From contig JABXIA010000101.1 of NCBI GenBank assembly GCA_013373325.1, forward strand, positions 1 through 34,707: 34,707 bases of DNA. Direction: 5' to 3'. A program made the position numbers and the translations under genes. The notes under the pieces are model-generated. The model had not been told where the DNA came from and did not search any database. It saw only the letters and a program-made list of their open reading frames with translations. The stretch's first letter is position 1; every line of letters starts with the position of its first letter. The stretch is from Paracoccaceae bacterium (GTDB lineage Bacteria; Pseudomonadota; Alphaproteobacteria; Rhodobacterales; Rhodobacteraceae). Positions 7,787 to 15,896 of the stretch are shown piece by piece.

Positions 7787-9291
7787 TGGCGCCGCCTAAG
7801 GGGACCATCCGCGACTGGCTGAACACGCGCGCGGCTGAGGGCGGCACCGGCTTTGTCTTTCCGGACGGCGGCCGCGATCTCAGCTGGGCTGAGCTGCGCC
7901 GGACGGCAGATGCCATCGCCCGCTATCTGACCGGCAAAGGCATCGCCAAGGGCGAAAGCATCGCCATCCTGCATCCCAACGGGCGTGAAGCGCTCGAATG
8001 CCTGTTCGGGGTACTCTACGGCGGCTTCCGCGCCACCATGATCAATCTGGTCGCAGGCAACAGCGCGGTGTCTTACGCCCTGGAGCACAGCGGTGCCCGC
8101 TTTGCCTTTGTGCACGCCAGCCAGATGGACCTGTTCGAGCAGACTGCCAGCCTGCCCTTTCTCTCCCCTTTGGACCAGGCGGCAGCAACCGGCGGGTCAC
8201 CGGCAGAGCTGCATCCGCTTTCCGCCGGTGACCACGCCTTGCTGATGTACACCTCCGGCACCACCGGCCAGCCCAAGGGGGTGGTGCATACGCACGCCAG
8301 CCTGCTGGCGGGCGGGTGGACCACCGCCGTGGCGCATGAGCTCACTCCCCAGGACCGCGGCCTCTGCGTGCTGCCGATCTACCATATCAACGGGCTCTGC
8401 GTGACGGTAATGGGCGCGCTGATCTCCGGCGGCTCCCTGGCGATGTGCGCGCGGTTCTCCGCCAGCCGCTTCTGGGCCCATGTCGGCTGGTCAAAGGCGA
8501 CCTGGTTCTCGGTGGTGCCGACCATCATTTCGCACCTGCTGCACTCGGACCTGGACCCCGCCGACAGTACCAAGGCGCGGCTGCGCTTCGGCCGTTCGGC
8601 GTCATCGGCACTGGCCCCGGACGTGCAGCGCGCGTTTGAGAACAGGTTCGACGTCCCTATATTGGAGACCATGGGCTTGACCGAGACGGCGGCCCAGATC
8701 CTGTCAAACCCGCTGCCCCCCGGTATCCGCAAGATTGGCTCGCCCGGCATCGCCTTCGGCAATGAAGTGACGATCCTTGATGCCAAGCTTCAGCACATCA
8801 CTGACGGCAGCGAAGGCGAACTGGCCGTGCGTGGTCCCAACGCGATGCTGGAGTACCTGAACAACCCGGAGGCCACGGCCGCCACCTTCACCCCGGATGG
8901 CTGGCTGCGCACCGGTGACCTTGGGCGGATCGACTGCGACGGCTATGTCTTCGTTACTGGGCGCCTGAAGGAACTGATCATCAAGGGTGGCGAAAATATT
9001 GCTCCGCGAGAAATCGACGAAGCGCTTTACTCCCATCCCGACGTGATCGAGGCAGCCGCCTTCGGACGCCCCTGCAGCAGCTACGGCGAGACGGTGGAGG
9101 CGGCGGTGAAAATCCGCGACGGTTCTGAACTGACCGAAATGGAGCTGATCGAAATTTGCCGGTCTCAGCTCGGGAAGTTCAAAACGCCCGACGGTGTGCA
9201 TTTCCTGAACGAACTGCCCAAAGGCCCTTCAGGGAAAATCCAGCGGAACAAAATACTGGCGGTGATATCCAACACCCTCCGTCCTGTCTAA
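7783..9291 (+). CDS. sauT: AMP-forming acyl-CoA ligase, probable sulfoacetate-CoA ligase SauT
   Basis: The 502-residue enzyme is a class I adenylate-forming ligase. It has the P-loop-like YTSGTTGQPKG (156-166), the MGLTETAAQ segment (297-305), GWLRTGDLG (373-381), the hinge region GRLKELIIKGGENI and the C-terminal catalytic lysine in PSGKIQR (Lys485). Such enzymes turn an acid, ATP and CoA into acyl-CoA, AMP and pyrophosphate. The gene starts ATGATG inside the sauS stop region (ATGA overlap), so both products are translationally coupled; ligase followed by acylating dehydrogenase gives a two-step reduction of an acid to its aldehyde. Sulfoacetate is inferred from the sauST pairing; other short acids are possible. 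Confidence 0.7.
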   Translation: MMAPPKGTIRDWLNTRAAEGGTGFVFPDGGRDLSWAELRRTADAIARYLTGKGIAKGESIAILHPNGREALECLFGVLYGGFRATMINLVAGNSAVSYALEHSGARFAFVHASQMDLFEQTASLPFLSPLDQAAATGGSPAELHPLSAGDHALLMYTSGTTGQPKGVVHTHASLLAGGWTTAVAHELTPQDRGLCVLPIYHINGLCVTVMGALISGGSLAMCARFSASRFWAHVGWSKATWFSVVPTIISHLLHSDLDPADSTKARLRFGRSASSALAPDVQRAFENRFDVPILETMGLTETAAQILSNPLPPGIRKIGSPGIAFGNEVTILDAKLQHITDGSEGELAVRGPNAMLEYLNNPEATAATFTPDGWLRTGDLGRIDCDGYVFVTGRLKELIIKGGENIAPREIDEALYSHPDVIEAAAFGRPCSSYGETVEAAVKIRDGSELTEMELIEICRSQLGKFKTPDGVHFLNELPKGPSGKIQRNKILAVISNTLRPV

Positions 9292-9375
9292 ACTGCGCGT
9301 TCCGGCAGCACCGTGCAACCGGAGCCGGGCACGTTGAACAACGGCTTAACAGGGCAGTTATTCGTTCAGAAAAGT

Positions 9376-9421
9376 CAAATGAAACCATTCCAGAGGGGGC
9401 TCTGGAATGGCTCTTCATTTG
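9376..9421. terminator. Strong bidirectional terminator between the two convergent transporter operons
   Basis: CCATTCCAGAG (9385-9395) and CTCTGGAATGG (9400-9410) form a perfect 11-bp stem closed by a GGGG loop. An outer helix CAAATGAA (9376-9383) with TTCATTTG (9414-9421) extends it across a small internal loop. A/T-rich flanks exist on both sides. It ends just before the stop codon of the minus-strand tctA and 84 bases after the sauT stop, so it can serve both operons. Confidence 0.75.
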
Positions 9422-9422
9422 G

Positions 9423-10961
9423 TCAATCGCTGATTGCGCCCTCCTCGTCCCGGCGCTGATGCATCTTGGCTTTGACCCGCGCGCCGACGATCAGCGGCAG
9501 CACAAAACCGATGATGGCGATGGCCCAGAGCGCGATGGCCAGCGGGCTGTCTATCAGCGTCCACCAGTTGCCGTTGTCGATGGTCACGGCACGGCGCAGG
9601 TTGTTCTCCATCGCATTGCCCAAGAGCGTGCCCAGGATGATCGGCACCAGCGGCACATCCAGCTTGCGCAGCACCCAGCCCATGACGCCGAAGCCGATCA
9701 TCACCAGCAGGTCGAAGGTGCTGCCGGAAATGCCGTAGATGCCGACAAAGCTGACCATCGCCACAATCGGCATCAGGATCCGGGAGGGGATCATCAGCAC
9801 GCGGGTGAACAGCCCGACCATCGGGATGTTCATCGCCAGCAGCATGAAGTTGGCAATGAACAGCGCCGCGATGAGGCCCCAGACCACATCCGGGTTCTGG
9901 CTGAACAGCAGCGGGCCGGGTGTGATATTCAGAGCCAGCAGAACCGCCAGCAGAACCGCGGTGGTGCCCGATCCCGGCACGCCCAGCGCCAGCATCGGCA
10001 CCAGCGCGCCACCGGCAGCCGCGTTGTTTCCGGCCTCGGGCGCTGCCACGCCGCGCGGATCCCCGGTGCCGAAGGTGCCTTCTTTGTCGACCAGTTTCTT
10101 TTCCATCGAATAAGAGATGAACGACCCCAGAGAGGCGCCAGCACCTGGCAGAACACCGGCAATAAAGCCTAAAAAGGATGTCCGAAGCATGGTCGGGGTG
10201 GTCTGCCGGATCATTGAAACCGGCGGATACAGCTTGCCGATGGTCAGTTTGCGCCCCGCGGCGTCGGATCCGCCGTGCCGGGTTTCCAGGAAAATAAAGA
10301 CCTCAGACAGGGCGAACAGGCCAACGATGGCAACCAGGAAATCCAGCCCGTCATAAAGATGCACTTCACCAAAGGTGAACCGCGGCACGCCTGTCTGAGT
10401 GTCGACGCCGATGGTCGCCAGACCCAGGCCCAGCGCTGCTGCAAAGGCCGACTTTGCCTGGTTGGTCGAAGAGACGCCGCCCAAGGTCATGAAGGCGAGC
10501 GCAAACAGCGCGAAATACTCCGCCGGGCCGAACAGAAGGGCGATCTTGACCAGCTGCGGCGCCAGCAGGATCAGCCCCCAGGTGGCCAGGAAGGCGCCGA
10601 CGAAAGACGCGATGCCCGACAGTGACAGCGCTTCGCCCGCCAGGCCCTTCTTGGCCATCGGGTGGCCGTCCAGGCAAGTCATCATGGCCGGCTCATCCCC
10701 GGGGATGTTCAGCAGGATCGAACTGATGCGGCCGCCGTACATGGCACCATAGTAGACGCTGGTCAGCAGGATCAGCGAGGGTGTCGCCCCCAACCCCAGG
10801 GTGAAGGCCAGCGGGATCAGGATGGCAACCCCGTTCGACGGCCCCAGCCCCGGCAGCGCCCCCATGATGGTGCCCAGGAAACAGCCCAGCAGCGCGAGGC
10901 CGATGTTCTGCCAGCTGAGCGCGATGGCAAAGCCGTCGCCAAGATTTGCGAGAAGCTCCAT
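9423..10961 (-). CDS. tctA: Tripartite tricarboxylate transporter, large permease TctA (second system)
   Basis: This is the 512-residue large permease of a second TctCBA system. The TctA motifs are visible as MGALPGLGPSNGVAIL near residue 35 and AGVLPGAGASLGSFIS in the second half, within a protein that is hydrophobic over most of its length. GAGGAGGG precedes the ATG at 10961. It is the last gene of tctC-tctB-tctA, 12 bases after tctB, and is controlled with them by the divergent tctD-tctE pair. Sequence divergence from the permease at 3331 shows two systems rather than a recent duplication. Citrate or a related di- or tricarboxylate is the family-typical substrate, unproven here. Confidence 0.93.
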   Translation of the reverse strand: MELLANLGDGFAIALSWQNIGLALLGCFLGTIMGALPGLGPSNGVAILIPLAFTLGLGATPSLILLTSVYYGAMYGGRISSILLNIPGDEPAMMTCLDGHPMAKKGLAGEALSLSGIASFVGAFLATWGLILLAPQLVKIALLFGPAEYFALFALAFMTLGGVSSTNQAKSAFAAALGLGLATIGVDTQTGVPRFTFGEVHLYDGLDFLVAIVGLFALSEVFIFLETRHGGSDAAGRKLTIGKLYPPVSMIRQTTPTMLRTSFLGFIAGVLPGAGASLGSFISYSMEKKLVDKEGTFGTGDPRGVAAPEAGNNAAAGGALVPMLALGVPGSGTTAVLLAVLLALNITPGPLLFSQNPDVVWGLIAALFIANFMLLAMNIPMVGLFTRVLMIPSRILMPIVAMVSFVGIYGISGSTFDLLVMIGFGVMGWVLRKLDVPLVPIILGTLLGNAMENNLRRAVTIDNGNWWTLIDSPLAIALWAIAIIGFVLPLIVGARVKAKMHQRRDEEGAISD

Positions 10962-10973
10962 GCGGCGCCCTCC

Positions 10974-11405
10974 TCAGAAGCCAAGCGGACCCTTGGCCAG
11001 CGACAGGCCGAGGATCAAATGAAAGGTGACATAGATGCCGATGGAAGTGCCGGCGCCCACGGCCACTGTTTCCAGCGGTCCCGATCCCAGGCGCCAGGCC
11101 AGATAGGCGGCGGCAAAAGCGGTAGCGATGACAAAGCCCGCGACCGGCAGCATTTCGGCGTAGAGGATCAGCACCACCACGGCCGCAGCAACTTCTGCCA
11201 GACGTGCCAAGGCGGGCCAGTGCGGCTCGGGGTCCGGGCGCAGCGCGATCACGGCACCCGAAAGGGCGAGGATGGCGGCAATGATCAGGGGAAAGGCCTT
11301 GGGGCCGACAGCATCTGAGAGAAAACTTTCCTCGATCGCAAGCGCGGCAATGACATAGCCGGCGGCAAGGATGATGCCGAAAACCCCGAAGATACGATCG
11401 CTCAT
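10974..11405 (-). CDS. tctB: Tripartite tricarboxylate transporter, small permease TctB (second system)
   Basis: The 143-residue membrane protein begins MSDRIFGVFGIILAAGYV, an opening common in TctB, and has about four hydrophobic segments near residues 5-22, 36-56, 75-98 and 103-135. CTGGAG lies before the ATG at 11405. It stands between tctC and tctA as in the Salmonella tctCBA operon. The call rests on position, size and membrane pattern, since TctB sequences diverge fast. Confidence 0.88.
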   Translation of the reverse strand: MSDRIFGVFGIILAAGYVIAALAIEESFLSDAVGPKAFPLIIAAILALSGAVIALRPDPEPHWPALARLAEVAAAVVVLILYAEMLPVAGFVIATAFAAAYLAWRLGSGPLETVAVGAGTSIGIYVTFHLILGLSLAKGPLGF

Positions 11406-11431
11406 GGCGGTCTCCAGTTCGGGTATTCAGA

Positions 11432-11469
11432 CGGGGCGGGCTGGCAGACTGCTGTGCCGAACCGCCCCG
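11432..11469 (-). promoter_or_regulatory. GC-rich stem-loop between tctC and tctB
   Basis: On the minus-strand message the arms CGGGGCGG and CCGCCCCG (complements of 11462-11469 and 11432-11439) form a perfect 8-bp stem. The 22-base interior can fold further through GGCA and TGCC. There is no T-run. It begins 7 bases after the tctC stop, in the same relative place as the hairpin after tctC in the first transporter operon, and may keep binding-protein mRNA more abundant than permease mRNA. Confidence 0.55.
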
Positions 11470-11476
11470 CAGCAGG

Positions 11477-12454
11477 TTACTTGATTATGCCGATGTCCTT
11501 GGAAATCGACTGGATCTGCGCAACCGAACCGGCCACGAATTCCTGGAAATCCGCCCCCTGCAGGTCCAGCGGCGCCAGGCCGTTGGCGGCCATGACCTCT
11601 TTCCATTCGCCGGAAGCATAGAGGTCGCCGATCTTCGATACCCAGGCATCATAGGCCTCGTCCGACATTCCGCCCGGCGCGTAAAAGCCGCGCCAGTTGG
11701 CTCCAATGGCCTCCACGCCTTGTTCCTTGGCGGTCGGGAAGTCCGCGAACTCACCCGGCAGGCGCTCCGGCGACAGCACTGCGATCACCTTGATGTCACC
11801 AGAGTCCACAAAGCCCTTGGCCTCAGAGATATCGCCAGTGAAGGCCTGCACGGAACCTGCCAGCAACTGGGTCACGGCCTCGCCGCCGCCGTCAAAGGCG
11901 ATGTATTTGACGCTGCGGACGTCCTCGATGCCATAGGCACTGGCCGCGATCAGAACCTTCAGGTGGTCCCAGCCGCCCACCGCGGAACCGCCGGCAACGG
12001 AGACCGAGGTTGGGTCCGCCTTGATGGTGTCCAACAGCTGCGGCAGCGTTTCGACCTCGCTGTCGGCAGACACCGCAATCACACCGTAGTCCGCGCCGAT
12101 CGCCGCCAGCCAGCGCACCTGATCCATGCTGTTGCCCGGATAGGCGCCCTGTGCCAGGCGCGTCGCGGTGGCGCTGGAGGCAGCAACGATCAGGCTGTTG
12201 TCGTCCGAGCGCTTGTTGACCACCTCGGCAAAGGCCACGCCGCCGCCGCCGCCAGCCAGGTTCACCACCTGCATGGTCTTGTCGATCAGTCCCAGATCCT
12301 GCAGCGACTTGCCGACCTGGCGGCAGGTAAAGTCCCAGCCGCCGCCCGGATTGGCCGGGGCGATGCATTCGGGGTTGTCCTGTGCCTGGGCCGCAAACGC
12401 GGACAGCGACAGGGCGGCAGCGGCAACCAGGCCGCGGGTGACGGTAATTTTCAT
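11477..12454 (-). CDS. tctC: Tripartite tricarboxylate transporter substrate-binding protein TctC (second system)
   Basis: The 325-residue periplasmic binding protein has a signal peptide (MKITVTRGLVAAAALSLSAF, cleavage near AQA before QDNPE) and TctC-family features: CIAPANPGGGWDFTCR, NLAGGGGGVAF and VAGGSAVGGWD. The two cysteines in the first motif (mature N-terminus) may form a disulfide. GAGGAGG lies 5 bases before the ATG at 12454; a frame open to 12490 adds 12 residues ahead of the signal peptide and is rejected. It is the first gene of tctCBA and is divergent from tctD, the usual arrangement for citrate-type systems. Confidence 0.92.
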   Translation of the reverse strand: MKITVTRGLVAAAALSLSAFAAQAQDNPECIAPANPGGGWDFTCRQVGKSLQDLGLIDKTMQVVNLAGGGGGVAFAEVVNKRSDDNSLIVAASSATATRLAQGAYPGNSMDQVRWLAAIGADYGVIAVSADSEVETLPQLLDTIKADPTSVSVAGGSAVGGWDHLKVLIAASAYGIEDVRSVKYIAFDGGGEAVTQLLAGSVQAFTGDISEAKGFVDSGDIKVIAVLSPERLPGEFADFPTAKEQGVEAIGANWRGFYAPGGMSDEAYDAWVSKIGDLYASGEWKEVMAANGLAPLDLQGADFQEFVAGSVAQIQSISKDIGIIK

Positions 12455-12475
12455 GCGTTCCTCCTCAGGTCGTGG

Positions 12476-12497
12476 CCGGCGCACTCCCAAGCGCCGG
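12476..12497 (-). promoter_or_regulatory. Stem-loop in the tctC leader
   Basis: CCGGCGC (12476-12482) and GCGCCGG (12491-12497) form a 7-bp perfect stem with an 8-base loop, 22 bases upstream of the tctC start codon. If transcription starts further upstream the hairpin would be in the 5' untranslated RNA, where it could influence stability or ribosome entry. The rest of the 156-bp gap to tctD must hold the divergent promoters and any TctD sites; I could not define them securely. Confidence 0.35.
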
Positions 12498-12610
12498 AGA
12501 TCGCCCGCAACAATTCGCTTTGGCAGCTCAGTTTCTGCGGGTTAGACATGTTTACCCATTGAAGCTGTCACCAACCTGTCGCCGGTTTCAGCAAAGCGGA
12601 GCACCATTGA

Positions 12611-13282
12611 ATGCGGGTCTTGATGGTTGAGGATGCAGAGGATCTGGCCGAGGGGGTGACCGCCCACCTGGCCCGTTCGGGAATTGCCTGTGATCTGGCA
12701 CCGGACATCGAAAGCGCCCGCGACTGCCGGGCGGTGCAAGCCTATGACGCGGTGATACTGGACATCAATCTGCCGGACGGCTCCGGCCTGTCGCTGCTGC
12801 GCGAGATGCGCCTGGCGGGCGACCCGGCCCCGGTGCTGATGCTGACGGCGCTGACCTCGGTGGACGACCGGGTGGCAGCGCTGGATCAGGGGGCGGATGA
12901 TTACCTGGGCAAGCCTTTCGACCAGCGTGAACTGGAAGCGCGCCTGCGGGCGCTGGTGCGGCGCCAGATGGAGCGTAAGGATGAGCAGATCGTGCTGGGC
13001 TGCCTGGCCTTTTCGCCCAGCGACCGCAGCGCCCGGCTGGACGGCCGCCTGCTGGAACTGACCCGGCGCGAGGCCGCCCTGCTGGATATGCTGATCCGCC
13101 ATCAGGACCGCTACCTGTCCAAAACGCGGCTTTATGACTCGCTCTATGGTTTCGACGATGCCGATGTGGGCGAGAACGCGATCGAGCTTTACATCGCCCG
13201 CCTGCGCAAGAAGATCGCCGGCAGCGATATCAGCATCAGCACCCAGCGGGGGGTCGGTTACCGGCTGCATCTGAATGGCTGA
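12611..13282 (+). CDS. tctD: OmpR-type response regulator TctD
   Basis: TctD is the DNA-binding response regulator of the tricarboxylate transport operon. The 223-residue protein has a receiver domain (1-115) with acidic residues Glu7 and Asp8, the phosphorylation site Asp51 (ILDINLPDGSG), Thr79 and Lys101, followed by a winged-helix DNA-binding domain (about 125-222) ending in the typical RGVGYRL. It is divergent from tctCBA and overlaps the kinase gene by 8 bases, so it is very likely TctD controlling that transporter. The ribosome site before the ATG at 12611 is only a GGAG at longer than usual spacing. Confidence 0.9.
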   Translation: MRVLMVEDAEDLAEGVTAHLARSGIACDLAPDIESARDCRAVQAYDAVILDINLPDGSGLSLLREMRLAGDPAPVLMLTALTSVDDRVAALDQGADDYLGKPFDQRELEARLRALVRRQMERKDEQIVLGCLAFSPSDRSARLDGRLLELTRREAALLDMLIRHQDRYLSKTRLYDSLYGFDDADVGENAIELYIARLRKKIAGSDISISTQRGVGYRLHLNG

Positions 13283-14666
13283 GCCGCGCCCGCCGCTTAC
13301 GCTGGGGGCCCGGGTGCTGGGGGCGGTTCTGCTGATCCTGCTTCTCGGCGGCGTGCTGGTGTCCGGCTCAGCCTGGCTGAACGGCCAGCAGGCCGCGCGC
13401 CAGGCCTATGACCGCATCCTGCTGGGAGCGGCCAGAGATATCGCCGAGTCGGTCCGGATCCAGGAGGGTGTCCCTGCCGCCGACCTGCCGGTCTCGGCTT
13501 TCCAGCTGCTGGCACAGGCTCCTGACGACCGCATCTATTATGCGGTGCATGGGCCCGGGCAGGCGTTCATAACCGGCGTTGATCCCGAAAGTGAAGTTCA
13601 GGTGCCGCCCCCCGGATCCGGCGGCCCGGATTACTTCGAGGCCCGCCTCAACGGCGAGCCCGCGCGCTTCGTCCGGATCACCCGCCGCTTCGCGGAGCGC
13701 AGCTTCTCCGGCCCAGTCGAGGTTGTGGTCGGCCAAACCCTGCGGGCGCGCAAGGCGATGACATCGGATCTGATGCTGGATGCGCTCCTGCCGATGGCAG
13801 TCGCAGGGCTGGCGCTCATGGCAATGGCCTGGCTGGTGATCCGCACCGCATTGCGCCCGCTGGAGGACATCACCAACGATTTGGCGCGCCGCGACCCCTA
13901 TGACCTGACACCGATTGCCACGGGCCGCCTTCCGCGGGAACTGCAGGTGGTGCTGGGTGCCATGAACCGGTTCATGGGGCGGCTGGACACTCAGGTCGAG
14001 GCGATGCGCAATCTGATCTCCGACACTGCACACCAGCTGCGCACGCCGGTGGCCGCAATGCGCGTGCAGGCGGAAACCGCGGTGGCCGAACCCGGCGAAG
14101 CCGCCCGCCGCAGCGCCCTGGAGCGGCTGCTGGCGCGCACCCGCTCGCTGGGCAGGCTGCTGGACCAGCTTCTCAGCCGTGCGCTGGTGGTGCACCGCAC
14201 CGACAGCGCCCCGCGGCGGCCCGTCGACCTGCGCGAGGTGGCACTGGAGATCATGGAGCGCGATGACCACGCATTGTTGGCCCCCGGCAGCGACCTGCGG
14301 CTGGAGATCGGAGAGGACCCGGTGATGGTGCTGGCCGATGCCTTTTCGCTTGGCGAGGCGGCCGGCAATCTGCTGGGCAATGCGCTCAGGCACGGCACAC
14401 CGCCGGTCGCCATAGGCGCAGAGCAGCGCGGCCGCGAGGCCATCCTGTGGGTGCGCGATGCCGGCCCCGGCCCGGCGCCCGCTGTTACGGAACAGCTCGG
14501 CAGCCGCTTCAACCGCAGCGCCGGCACCCAGGAGAACAGCACCGGCATCGGCCTGTCGATCGTGGCTTCCGTGGCCGCTGCCTTTGGCGGCCGGGTAGAG
14601 ATGGCGAACGAGGACAGCGGCTTCCGCGCGGCCCTGGTTCTGCCCGCTGCGGAGGAGAAACCATGA
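13275..14666 (+). CDS. tctE: Sensor histidine kinase TctE
   Basis: The 463-residue inner-membrane kinase has two membrane helices (about 13-33 and 168-190) flanking a periplasmic sensor region of about 130 residues. A HAMP-like linker follows, then a dimerisation/phosphoacceptor segment SDTAHQLRTPVAA with His253, and an ATPase domain with an N-box (GNLLGNALRHG), a G1 box (VRDAGPGP) and a G2-like TGIGLSIV. It overlaps tctD at its start and the binding-protein gene at its end (ATGA at 14663-14666). The periplasmic domain would sense substrate directly or through the downstream binding protein. Confidence 0.9.
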   Translation: MAEPRPPLTLGARVLGAVLLILLLGGVLVSGSAWLNGQQAARQAYDRILLGAARDIAESVRIQEGVPAADLPVSAFQLLAQAPDDRIYYAVHGPGQAFITGVDPESEVQVPPPGSGGPDYFEARLNGEPARFVRITRRFAERSFSGPVEVVVGQTLRARKAMTSDLMLDALLPMAVAGLALMAMAWLVIRTALRPLEDITNDLARRDPYDLTPIATGRLPRELQVVLGAMNRFMGRLDTQVEAMRNLISDTAHQLRTPVAAMRVQAETAVAEPGEAARRSALERLLARTRSLGRLLDQLLSRALVVHRTDSAPRRPVDLREVALEIMERDDHALLAPGSDLRLEIGEDPVMVLADAFSLGEAAGNLLGNALRHGTPPVAIGAEQRGREAILWVRDAGPGPAPAVTEQLGSRFNRSAGTQENSTGIGLSIVASVAAAFGGRVEMANEDSGFRAALVLPAAEEKP

Positions 14667-15703
14667 TGCGGGCCTGGCAGATGCTGTTGCTCATCGCCGC
14701 TCTGCTGCCGGTTCCCGCCGCCGCGCAGGAGGCGGCCGTGCGATACGGCAGCGGCCCGGTGCCTTTCCTGATCCGTTCCACCACCGACAACAGTGTCATC
14801 CAGCCGGTCATGGAACGCTTTGCGGAATTGAACCCGGATCTGACAATCACCTACGAGCAATGGGGCTCAAACGCGCTTTTTGCCAGGAGCCGCGCGGATT
14901 GCCGGGATGGCAGCCCACCGGCCGACGCGGTGCTGTCCTCGGCCGTGCAGCAAATGGTCTGGCTGGTCAATGCGGCCTGTGCGCAACCGCACCGCTCGCC
15001 CGCGGCACTGGCGCTGCCGCCGTCGCGGCGCTGGCGAGACGAACTGTGGGGGATCACCACCGAACCGGCAGTGATCGTCTACAACAAGCAGCTGCTTGAT
15101 GGGGCCGATGTGCCGCGCAGCCGCTTTGCCCTGCTGGATGCACTGCGCGCCAAACCCGGCTTCTACCGCGGCAAGATCGCCACTTACGACATAGCCGCCT
15201 CCGGTCTGGGCTACCTGTTCGCCTACAGCGACAGCCTGGAAGCCACCACCTTTGGCGCGCTGATGGAGGGCTTTGCCCGGGTTGATGCTGTTGCCACCTG
15301 CTGTTCCGCCGAAATCATCGCTGGCGTTGCGGAGGGCCGGTTTCTGATCGCCTACAACGTCTTGGGATCCTATGTTGCCAACGCCTCCGCGCCGGAGGTC
15401 GGCACCATTCTGCCAGAGGACTACACGCTGGTGCTGTCCCGTGCCTTTATGATCCCCAAGCACGCCGCACAGCGAGGCGCATCTGCAGAGCTGCTCGATT
15501 TTCTGCTGAGCGCCGAGGCGCAAGAGATGCTCGTCAAAGCCGGTCTCGTCGCCGTGATCGAGGAGACCGGCTCCGGGCTTACCGCCAGCGCCCGCAGATA
15601 CATCCCTCTATCACCGTCCCTGCTGGTCGCGCTCGATGCCAACCGGCGCGCGCTTTTGCTCAAGTTCTGGAGCGATACCTTTGGCCAGGGCGCCACACCC
15701 TGA
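14663..15703 (+). CDS. Periplasmic solute-binding protein in the tctDE operon
   Basis: The 346-residue protein has a signal peptide (residues 1-21, cleavage near AAAQ/EAAV) and the fold signature of ABC-type extracellular solute-binding proteins: VRYGSGPVPFL, a WGSNALF segment, GITTEPAVIVYNK, and the C-terminal LLSAEAQEML typical of Fe3+/thiamine/polyamine-type binding proteins. No ABC permease or ATPase is adjacent. It is translationally coupled to tctE, so a co-sensor role for the kinase is more likely than transport, but this is inference. The mature chain has several cysteines, including a Cys-Cys pair in the ATCCSAE segment. Its ligand is unknown. Confidence 0.82.
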   Translation: MMRAWQMLLLIAALLPVPAAAQEAAVRYGSGPVPFLIRSTTDNSVIQPVMERFAELNPDLTITYEQWGSNALFARSRADCRDGSPPADAVLSSAVQQMVWLVNAACAQPHRSPAALALPPSRRWRDELWGITTEPAVIVYNKQLLDGADVPRSRFALLDALRAKPGFYRGKIATYDIAASGLGYLFAYSDSLEATTFGALMEGFARVDAVATCCSAEIIAGVAEGRFLIAYNVLGSYVANASAPEVGTILPEDYTLVLSRAFMIPKHAAQRGASAELLDFLLSAEAQEMLVKAGLVAVIEETGSGLTASARRYIPLSPSLLVALDANRRALLLKFWSDTFGQGATP

Positions 15704-15720
15704 GCAGACTCAGGCCTTTT
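15699..15720 (+). terminator. Short terminator overlapping the binding-protein stop codon
   Basis: CCTGAG (15699-15704) and CTCAGG (15709-15714) form a 6-bp stem with loop CAGA followed by CCTTTT. The stop codon lies within the 5' arm. It is short, so termination may be partial. Confidence 0.45.
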
Positions 15721-15896
15721 CACTCGCCGAAGTTCAGGCTGGGCTTTGAACTCCACGCCACTGGCGCCTCGATGCTGAAGATTTTCAACGTCCAGTGACT
15801 GACAGGACGCTGCCGCTGCGGCATTCGCGCGATTGCCTTCCGCACGCAGCCATGCTGAGGTGCGCGCAACAGAAGACCTCTCAGGGAGACATACAG

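Noticed and set aside
15795-15896. 34-residue N-terminal extension of metY from a GTG
   Set aside because: No ribosome site there, no homology to the family N-terminus, and a good site precedes the ATG at 15897.
15704-15896. Known SAM riboswitch upstream of metY
   Set aside because: I looked for SAM-II and SAM/SAH core patterns and saw no convincing match; kept only as an unexplained leader.
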